The notes below the pieces were generated by a model. That model ran no database searches and was not told where the DNA came from. It saw only the letters and a list, made by a program, of their open reading frames with translations. A program made the position numbers and the translations under genes. From Buxus sempervirens (Eukaryota; Streptophyta; Magnoliopsida; Buxales; Buxaceae), in the NCBI GenBank assembly GCA_947561395.2, contig OX387192.1, forward strand, positions 14,668,221-14,732,220: a stretch of 64,000 bases of DNA. Reading direction: 5' to 3'. Position 1 is the first letter of the stretch, and every line of letters begins with the position of its first letter. Shown in pieces: positions 56,201-64,000 of the stretch.

Positions 56201-58292
56201 TTCTAAGAGTTGGTTAACACTTATTATGTCAAGCGTATTGATAGGAAGTGAAGTTCTGTGACCCGACTGACTTCCATTTGCTTCAGAAAAGGTGTCTTCA
56301 TCTGTAAAGGCACTCAAAGGCATGATCTGGAATAAACCCATAAAAAATATTAGCTCAAGTCTTATCACTTTATAGCCATAGCACAATGTAGACCACAAAA
56401 TAAAACCTCATCAAAAGCTTGAAACTCCATTCTTGCAAGTGGGGAACATGGCAGTGGTGTCTCCATGAATAACGGAGCTCCAAAAGGATATGCATCATCA
56501 GGCGAAAATCCTTGAAGGAACTGCTTCTTTACTCCTGATATCTCATCCTACAAAAGAATTCAATAGAATTTAAAATAGTTCTTACACATATGCTCTAACA
56601 TCTCCTCCAGCAACTGAACTTCAACAGAATTTAAAATGGCTCTTATGCACCTGGAATGTACATATGCTCACATAGAGCTAAGAGATAATCTTCTCTAATT
56701 TTTTCTAGTAACTAGTAAATTGAAATCAAATATTCCACCAAACCAACAAGGACTTCTCTTGAGTGAAAACCAAGGAAAATACAGACCTTTAGTAACTACA
56801 GGATACGTCATGGATAGATGAATCGAAGTGGAGCAGTGGATGACATCATCTTCCAGGTTGATTTACTAAATAAATAACCCTATTAAGAACTAAAAATTCC
56901 ATAAATGTTACATATAAATCTATTGATGAATATTCAGTCATGGCAAGATAAAATGCATGGCAACATAATTTTACGGTTATCAGAAAGTTATCAATTTCAA
57001 CCATCATGCACATATGTGCTAAAATCAAACAAATGTATAAAGTACTAGATTTGACAGCTTGAGAAATATGGGCTTGCCAGGATGTTTACTTAATATGATA
57101 AAGATAATTAACTTCACAGGATAAAATTGGCTTTGAACTATTGTATCCCACAAATAGTATTACACACGTCTGGGTGTTTTATAAGTAATTGTCTAGGGCA
57201 CAAAAGCTCCAGTGAGCTTCTTAATGTTATGCTATCAAATTAGAAACATCTTATAAAAAATGGTCTTGTATTTAATGTAAAAGACTTAACTGATGCAAGA
57301 AAAGAATTAAGATCTAGTGATCTACGACTGTAGTATCAGAATCAGTGAGTGGGAGTCAAACATATATCCAAATACTGGTATGTTACAAATTTAGAAGTAT
57401 TTGTGAAACACAAAAATTCCTTTGATCTGCCATAAGATATACCGTATCTTTGAAATGCAGCTTTTCTTATAGTATGCTTCTAGGTTTGTCCCTGGATCAC
57501 AAGGAATCATACAATATCCTCTATAACAATGTGTAAATAATTCCCATAAAATTAGAACGTCATTGAGAAAATCCATGCCTACACACAGCATCATGTACCA
57601 AGTAACACTTTACAGCGGAATTTCACTGGCTTAGTTTTAACAAATACCTGTTTAATATATCTTTTAAACATCAATACTTATAAGTCAAGTATTCAATTTG
57701 CTAAAAGAAACCACTCTTCTATTCCTATACCTTTACATCTTTAATTCTTAATAACTCATTGTTCAGAAACTGGTTTTAGATCATCTTACTTCAACTTAAA
57801 CTGAAGTTATTAATGAACTTAATGATGGTAATGACACACGGGTGCTTTAACCACCGAGTCAAGCCATCATGTGCCAACAAATCCACATTCAAAGAAAAAG
57901 CTGAGTGGCTGTCCTACTGATCAGCTGGAAGAAGTTTGTCCCTTGTTTTGGCACGAAGACTATCTGCAAGAGTGCATGCATGTCACAGCGAGAGAGAAAG
58001 AAGAGGTGTTGGGGGCAGAAGGAGAGAGAGAGAGAGGAGAAACTTCAATTCTCAATTTAAATGTCACACATACACGCATACTTGCTCAGCTAGAAAACTT
58101 GATGTTGATCATTATATTCTACTTAATGTTGAACCATTTGTTGGAAGGATGAGTCTTCAGCCGAATATGAATTTGAACCACCTTAGTTTCTGGACTACTT
58201 GAAAGGGTGACATCTGGCATTCCGTCCCACCCCTGGACTATGCACCAAGAACCATTGTGTTTTTGTGATTGTAATGTCTAAATAAAGAGGGG

Positions 58293-58323
<31 letters not shown>

Positions 58324-60195
58324 CAAAAAAGAAGCTTCAGTACTCCAGTAACATGCCACACACAAGCATGCTAGCTAATTATTTCAGATAGCTTAATGTT
58401 GGATAGTTAAATGGTTTCTGTATTCCACTGGACTATTGATGGAAAATTATAGGGTTCAAACTCATTATTTTCTGGGCTACTTGTCAACTAACTCCTGGCA
58501 TTGCCTCCCTCACAGTTCCCAAACCATAATATTCTCCCTCCCTCTCCTTGTCTCTCTCTCTCTCTCTCTCTCTCTCTCCCCACCACCCTCCTCCTCCTCC
58601 TCCTCCTTCTCTCTTGATCTCTCTAGCATGGCCTGCACTCCAACTCCCTCCCTCACGCTCTTGCATAGTCTGTGCTCCAATTCTCAACTTGGGAGGAGCG
58701 GACTCCCTCTTTTTTTTTCCCCCTTTTCTCCTTCTCTGGCATGGCCTGGGCTCCAATTCTCAACTTCGAAAGAGAGAAAAAGGCTCTTTCCATACCAAGG
58801 AAAGGCATAAGGGATCCTTCCCTATTTCTTTTTCTCTGAGCTGAAGGAGCTTTCAGTCCTTCGGCATTATTCTTCGGTAATTGATCTACTCTTTCATGAT
58901 TTATCTCATGTGGTTCTCTAGAGCTTTCTTTATTTCCCTCTCATATATCTCGTAGTATTCTTAGAGGCACAAAAAGGATTTATTTCTGAGAATGGCAATC
59001 AGACTTAATAGCATAACTTGTGTATGCTATCAGAGAACATGCTCACACTTTCATAATGGTTATAGCTCTAAAACCTACAGATACAGAAAATTTGGTGACT
59101 CTCTATACCAATTTTCACTGCTCCAAAGCCATAAAACAATTATGATTTTATAATTCAGGAAATTAGTATTTTTATTTATCCATCCATAGTAAATAAGCAG
59201 TACACCCCAAAAGTAAAAGTTCGATTGAAATCCCAGATAAACAATTGATCAAACTCCCAGTTACATCTTATTATCATCTTTTACATCTAAGATGGACAAC
59301 TTACAACAATATTGGTCATGGGAAAAGTAAAGAATAAAAATCTTCAACAGTCATGCTTCCATGATCAGTCCGTAAGTCTTTGATGGAATATGACTTCATG
59401 CAAATGATATACTGAAGTCTTACCCAAAAAAAAAATGATATACTGAAGAAATCTGTTTTATGAAGTTACTACCATAAATTACCTCAGATAACTTCCCCAA
59501 CTTCTCAATAAAGTTGGATATCACTGTTTCTTTTAATTTTGCATCATCAATATCTATTGCCGAGAGAGACTTCAGTGCAGAATTTTCATCTTCCGGTGAT
59601 CCATATATTGTTTTCTCACTTCCTGATGCTACATGTACAGCCTGCAACCTGATGTCTTCAATCAGCTGAAGATGGGGATCAACCTGACAGAGGATGAAAG
59701 CAGTATCCTTTCCTGAGTCCCGTCTTGAACACATAAGAAAGTAGAAGAAAATATTGAACTAGCAATCCAATTTTAATTTATTTTCAACAATGTAGAGCTA
59801 GCTACAAGTATGAGGCACAGGGATCAACCGTTTCATTTGTGAGTGACGCTTTAACATGAGGAATTAGCTGTGGAAGGTTTCCTGCCTTGGCTGAAAAGAT
59901 AAGCATTGATGATGCCAAAGTAAAAAGAGACCTTCTGCGAGATGGCTGTAAACCTCCTACAATTTGTGCATAGTGAAACATATGAAGATGACTAATTTAA
60001 CAAAGAACTAAAAGAAGTAGCAACATCAGAAATCGTCTCCAAAGTAGATAATAAATGTTTAAATAATGAATCACATGTACAATACAGACAAGGTAAAAAC
60101 CTTCATAGTCTTGAAGTTTTCATTTGGTATATTTAATGAAATTTGAAATATCAGCAACATCCCAGTTTTCTTGAGTTTCATGTGACCATGAACGA

Positions 60196-60236
<41 letters not shown>

Positions 60237-63200
60237 AAAACAACAACAAAAACCAAAAATTAAAATTAAAACTAAAATAATTCAAACCAACAACACTCCC
60301 TATTTGTTGATAATCACATATTCTATTGAAGACAAAACACATTTACAACATTATGGACAAGATAACTTTATGAAATGGATACACATGCACCCATCGATTG
60401 CCACTCCTCAGACCAAAACACATAAAAATGTTTTCATTAAATTAATGAGTAATTTCAATGAATCAGCATATAAATCAGGAATTCTCAGATTACTGCCAGG
60501 CATAGACACAAGGACCACACCCAAATACACACACACAATGCAAATAGGCAAATGTAAGCCTCAAGTAACCGTTTGGTAGACCATATGCAGTACAGCTTAT
60601 AAGAACCACAAAACACATTGTGCAGACAGGACTTTATATATACCTAATTCTTTTGGACAGCTTATGAAAAAAGCAAACATTTTACAACATGACAATTGAT
60701 TATATGGCTGGGCTAATCTATTCAGTGGTTTTTGTATCAGAAATGTCCCATATAATCATAACCAATGACCAATCCAAACCTCTGTCTGTGCCCCCAATGG
60801 ACATTTCTTATCCTCCACCCAATTGGTACCTGAGAACTGCTTGCAAGTTACCAGAATAAAGATGACATTAGATCAGACTTACCTTCGTGTTCAAGGGAGA
60901 TGCTCCTGAGTGAGAACGCTAGCTGGAAGCACCTAACCAAAGCCACGTGACTGGATGTCTGGCATAACCATGATAACCCGTGATGCAATTAGAAATAACA
61001 GCTTTAAAGTACAAAGCCAAGACATGATTGCATGTTATTCATATCAAAGCAATTCAAGATTTATAGGAAATTTGGTTCTTACTTGAAAATAACGTGCATA
61101 AAACGTATTAAGCAAAATATAAATATATCCCAATACCCTTTTACTATTTTTTTCTTTACTAGGTTATCAGAAGAGCAATGAAAAACAATAAAGAAGTGAA
61201 ACTTCCAAGTTTCTCAAAAACAACAGCAATAACAAATAATAACATAAACAGCATGCCTTATCCAAAAAAAGTTGGGTAAGCAACACAAATTCCATTCCTC
61301 CTCCTCAGTCTGTCAAGAAAGGTATCTTTGATCAGATTACATGTATCCAAAACTTTTCAGACTCCATCAAAGTTTTTTCTGGTCTTTCCCTTATCTCCAA
61401 TGTCCTTCAATGTGTATTCCCTCTCATCCTCTCACAAAGACCTTCCTATGCTTTGCTTTATATGCTTAAATCATTTGAAGCATACTTCTCCTTAATCTTA
61501 CTTCATAATCAGGACAGATTTGATGTTCTCATTCCATACATTATCTTTCATAATTTTCCCACATATCCATGTCTATAATACGCTCATCCAAATCATATTT
61601 TGCATCTTTGTTAACCGGCATTATAGCCTATAAAATTTTCCTTTTAACTTGAGTGAGATGTCAGTCACATGATGGACAAGAATCACTTCTTTTCTGTGCC
61701 ATTTTGATCTAATTCTATATAAACATACTAATTAATGTCCCCTTTTAATAGATAACTGATCCATGATAATGGAACTGATGGTATTTAGAAGTTTCATGAT
61801 TCTTAATTCTTCCAATTGCTTTACTAATATCTCTTATTCCAAAGCTACATTCCATATACTCAAGTGGCTGCCTAATTTTATAACTTTGGGATTCCAAGGT
61901 ATATATTCGTAAGTCTAGTTTTGCATTTTCTTCCTCTCCAATCAGGCCCATTAAAACATCATCATCAATGCTGTTTCATATTCCTATATCTTTTGTACAT
62001 CACCAATTGAAGCCCAACAAAGGAGGGAGGTATATCAGAGTCGCAGCTGATGTAAACTTCTACCAAATTTCTTATGAAATGACTTCTAAACTATCATTTC
62101 CAGTTTTCAAAAAAAGACATCCCAAATTCCTCAATCCCAGTTGTTATGAATGTTGAAGATAATAAAACTATAGTTTGATGTTCTAGCAACTCAACAATGA
62201 GCTTCTGAGCTAGTTCCAAGTTAAATGACAATAGAAAAAGCAAGATATTTAGGATACCATCTGGGTCTGATATGTTTAGTATCATTCGAGTTTCCATGTC
62301 GATAGATATAAAGCTCTCATCAGGACATCCTACTTAAAATTAAAAACGAGTTATCACCATATCACAAACTTATTAAAAGGTAAGTAAAATGAATCCTTCA
62401 GTTCTTAGACCAAAGAATTCTCCTAAACCAAAACTGACTTAGTTCGATTAATCACGATGATGTTATATACTTATTATAATATGCATGATTGTCCTAAGGT
62501 CGAACATAATTGGTTTGCACTGTTTTTTATGCTCCAAACTTTACTGAAAAGAACCACAATGCACATATATTGAACAAGAAAATAAAAAACAAATCAAATG
62601 AAATTAAAAAAAAAGGCCAGAAAGTTGGGTAAACAAAATGTTGAATAAGCATGATGAAGAACCTCACCTTCAATCGAGAAAACAACAAAGCAAGGTTATA
62701 AGTGTTGGCCATTGCCTCAAAATTTGATGGAGTATTTTCAGTGGATGTTGCCTGAACCCAAATTGATGAAAGCAGTAGGCCAACTTGGTGACTGCTCAAC
62801 CGGAGGGAAGTTAGCTCCTGGAGAATGTTTAGAAGGATATAAAAGTTGAAGATGCATATGTGAAACGAGTAACCAAGAAATCCACTTTTACACACAAACA
62901 ATAAGAGTTAGATCGGAAAGTTTATTTCCATGCATCACAACAGATGGATGACAAAGCTTGACGCTATGATGTTCCACAAGATAGACTAAATGCTTGGACC
63001 CTGATCCAAATTTCAGGCACCTTTGTCCTCTAGGTTTGCATCCCCATGATCTGGGTTTCCATTTTTGTCTTTATTTTTCCATTTTCTTCAGTAAAGTACG
63101 GATGAAGCTACCTTTCCTTACCTTCTGCAAGACAGAAACTGAAGAAGACAGCCGTGAGAGAGCTCCTGAAGGCTTTTCATGCAGATCTGACCAAGGACAA

Positions 63201-63559
63201 ACTAGTGATGGCATTAGCACAATCGAAAAGATGTGATGGGCTCCGGCTCGTGTTTCATGATCTGAGTGAGTCATTGCTAATAACAATTGGTGAAAGAGAG
63301 CATCTGGGAAAGCCTGAAACACATGGCAAATAAGACCTTCCAAATTTAGTCGATACTTTAACAGGATTAATATTTAGTAATGAAGTTAGTCTAAAATAGT
63401 TTTACTTGCCTTCTTGTGATATGACACATTAGGGACAGAAGAGATTATTTGTGCAGTGCGATAAACGGCAGATACTGTTGCTCTAGCCACAACTGTATTA
63501 TTAGATATATTCTCCAACACTGCAGCCATCATATCAAGAATAGGTCCCACATCTCCCAC
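53139..63559 (-). CDS. EFR3 / SEMI-ROLLED LEAF 2-like ARM-repeat protein, C-terminal half
   Basis: Ten exons (63410-63559, 63122-63313, 62668-62817, 60883-60958, 59829-59956, 59483-59683, 56407-56547, 56198-56326, 54714-54920, 53139-53294) join in frame to 509 residues plus TAG. They include VGDVGPILDMMAAVLENIS, AFPDALFHQLLLAMTHSDHE, LRLSSHQVGLLLSSIWVQAT, CFQLAFSLRSIS, SRRRSLFTLASSMLIF, SQSGHRTSLP, QCEALVMGKQQKMSVL and the end FRLPPSSPYDRFLKAAGC. From memory these match Arabidopsis At1g05960 and At2g41830, proteins of about 1000 residues, so the N-terminal half lies past the right edge. EFR3 proteins anchor PI4-kinase alpha at the plasma membrane; plant members are thought to do the same. All introns are GT-AG except the first visible one, which is GC-AG. 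No premature stop was found, so it looks functional. Introns (80 to 2935 bp) contain LINE relics, a MITE and microsatellites. Confidence 0.92.
53697..53802. mobile_element. Small MITE relic in the last intron
   Basis: About 106 bp with ends GGTTTAAAAATCCCGGTGCC and, in reverse, GGTTTTAAATCTTGGTACC. Diverged, no coding. Confidence 0.5.
54070..54345 (-). mobile_element. LINE relic, probably RTE clade, in the last intron
   Basis: Text such as GCACTCCTTATGCTCATATT and CAGACCTTTTGAACCTAAGG is the diverged complement of the 3' coding part of plant RTE-type LINEs as I remember them. It aligns loosely with 61240-61960. Highly decayed. Confidence 0.45.
54714..54920 (-). CDS. EFR3-like gene, ninth visible exon
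   Basis: 69 codons, VLETARQVASLPVSTTPVPY to NGLHFPEM. Acceptor TGACAG, donor GTAAGG. Confidence 0.92.
56198..56326 (-). CDS. EFR3-like gene, eighth visible exon
   Basis: 43 codons, IMPLSAFTDEDTF to SVNQLLES. Acceptor TTCCAG, donor GTAGGT. Confidence 0.9.
56407..56547 (-). CDS. EFR3-like gene, seventh visible exon
   Basis: 47 codons, DEISGVKKQFLQGFSPDDAY to EFQAFDE. Acceptor TTGTAG; the donor GTTTTA is weak but the following intron is only 80 bp. Confidence 0.9.
57940..58500. repeat. Old tandem duplication with GA tracts in an intron
   Basis: Two diverged copies: about 57985-58225 and 58285-58505. Each has a GA tract (58026-58043; 58290-58323), a GTCACACATACACGCAT or GCCACACACAAGCATG-like block, an AATGTTG block, and a TTTCTGGNCTACTTG end followed by CTGGCATT. 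Confidence 0.6.
58546..58580. repeat. CT microsatellite
   Basis: TCTCTC run followed by a CCTCCTCCTCC tract to about 58607, in the intron between the sixth and seventh visible exons. Confidence 0.85.
59404..59448 (+). repeat. 17-base insertion ending in poly-A between 14-base direct repeats
   Basis: ATGATATACTGAAG occurs at 59404-59417 and again at 59435-59448. Between them is TCTTACCC plus nine A. The form is that of a very short retro-insertion. Confidence 0.65.
59483..59683 (-). CDS. EFR3-like gene, sixth visible exon
   Basis: 67 codons, VDPHLQLIEDIRLQAV to IEKLGKLSE. Acceptor GTCAG, donor GTAATT. Confidence 0.9.
59829..59956 (-). CDS. EFR3-like gene, fifth visible exon
   Basis: 128 bases completing the Gly codon, then GLQPSRRRSLFTLASSMLIF to KASLTNET. 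Acceptor TTGTAG. The donor GTTGAT is weak; the position is chosen because the next exon starts VDP as in homologues. Confidence 0.85.
60197..60240. repeat. Homopolymer block: 30 C followed by 14 A
   Basis: Uninterrupted C run 60197-60226 then A run 60227-60240, in an intron of the EFR3-like gene. The minus strand, which is transcribed, carries T14 then G30. Confidence 0.9.
60883..60958 (-). CDS. EFR3-like gene, fourth visible exon
   Basis: 76 bases, TSSHVALVRCFQLAFSLRSI to the first base of a Gly codon. Acceptor GCCAG, donor GTAAGT. Too short to show up as a long open frame. Confidence 0.88.
61240..61960 (-). mobile_element. LINE relic, probably RTE clade, in an intron
   Basis: Begins with a GCCTTATCCAAAAAAAGTTG segment, the complement of the frequent plant RTE 3' end, and continues with ATAGCCTATAAAATTTTCCT and ACATTCCATATACTCAAGTG, matching complement blocks of its reverse-transcriptase end region from memory. 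Many stops; no function. Confidence 0.5.
62668..62817 (-). CDS. EFR3-like gene, third visible exon
   Basis: 50 codons, ELTSLRLSSHQVGLLL to NLALLFSRLK. Acceptor CTCCAG, donor GTGAGG. Confidence 0.92.
63122..63313 (-). CDS. EFR3-like gene, second visible exon
   Basis: 64 codons, AFPDALFHQLLLAMTH to SSSVSVLQK. Acceptor TTTCAG, donor GTAAGG. The most conserved ARM-region exon. Confidence 0.92.
63410..63559 (-). CDS. EFR3-like gene, first visible exon
   Basis: 50 codons, VGDVGPILDM to PNVSYHKK. Acceptor CAG at 63560-63562; donor GCAAGT, a non-canonical GC start matching the strong AG|GCAAGT form. Confidence 0.9.
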
Positions 63560-63562
63560 CTG

Positions 63563-64000
63563 TTAATTAACAACTTCAATCCTTGGCCAGTAAAAATGAA
63601 GCCACAATACTCATACTTATTTTAAAAATAAAGGAAAAAAAACAACAGTAACAATCTGCCCTTTGTTACTGGAAGGAACAGAAGAGGGGATACTTCAAAA
63701 CCATTAGACACATGATATTACCAGATCTGGAAGAGAATATGCACACTACTAAGAAGTGTCCACCATCCAACCAACAATCCCGCCTAAAAGATGGCAAGAG
63801 CAAAAATCAACACAATTCTGTAAAGTTAATAGTCCTACAAATGGACTTTGCACACCTTTGCCACATATGCTTTTGTCCATTCACTGTTATAATCACACAA
63901 CTTTTTTTTTTTTTTTTGATGAGTAATGATAGTATGAGTATATATGTATGCATATATATATATATATATATATAATGAAAATGGAATGTACATCAGGCCT
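63563..64000 (-). other. Intron of the EFR3-like gene running off the window
   Basis: No exon recognised between the acceptor at 63560 and the right edge. Contains a T run at 63902-63917 and a TA microsatellite at 63951-63974. Confidence 0.7.
63951..63974. repeat. TA microsatellite
   Basis: (AT)n of about 12 units preceded by GTATGCATATA. Confidence 0.9.

Noticed and set aside
1-64000. tRNA, rRNA or known small-RNA genes
   Set aside because: Looked for cloverleaf-like and conserved box motifs on both strands by eye and found none convincing; primer-binding sites are only tRNA complements.

Overview
This is nuclear DNA from a flowering plant, probably a eudicot. The evidence is one spliced host gene whose protein matches a plant-only branch of the EFR3 family, set beside about 53 kb of nested plant-type transposable elements (Tat/Ogre-like and Athila-like Ty3/gypsy, hAT, CACTA, LINE, Helitron, MITEs). 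Nothing bacterial or organellar was recognised.

Layout. 1-11.1 kb: a minus-strand Ty3/gypsy element of Tat/Ogre type (gag-protease region, long leader with two minisatellites, primer-binding site, truncated 5' LTR). A plus-strand solo LTR (3219-6520) sits in its leader. 11.1-14.8 kb: a decayed hAT transposon with a two-exon transposase relic. 14.86-23.3 kb: an Athila-like element on the minus strand, whose gag is split by a 3.0-kb solo LTR (20148-23141) with a perfect 5-bp target duplication. 23.3-31.56 kb: LTR fragments of the solo-LTR lineage, two LINE 3' ends, a probable Helitron end and a 1.2-kb AT-rich terminal-inverted-repeat element. 31561-50011: an apparently non-autonomous CACTA transposon with the 3-bp duplication ATG. 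It carries host gene fragments (a J-domain piece and an exon-intron-exon piece of a small conserved protein) and was later hit by a structurally complete, young, gag-only Ty3/gypsy element (33250-47742, duplication CTAAG). 50.0-53.1 kb: a copia fragment, an LTR-like promoter segment and a MITE. 53139-63559, minus strand: the last ten coding exons (509 residues plus stop) of an EFR3 / SEMI-ROLLED LEAF 2-like ARM-repeat gene; its 5' exons lie beyond the right edge.

The most unusual signal is in the two related Ty3/gypsy elements. Their leaders hold tandem repeats in which every unit is a small hairpin. In the 41-bp array (about 41310-42138) the arms occur in three versions, each complementary to its own partner. 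A second, 75-bp repeat has two hairpins per unit. The 3' untranslated part of the younger element has three hairpins sharing one loop sequence but with different arms. Each element also has its own palindromic signature motif, present both upstream of the LTR TATA box and again in the leader. Together these look like selected RNA (or single-strand DNA) structure. I know of no description of it, but I could not search.
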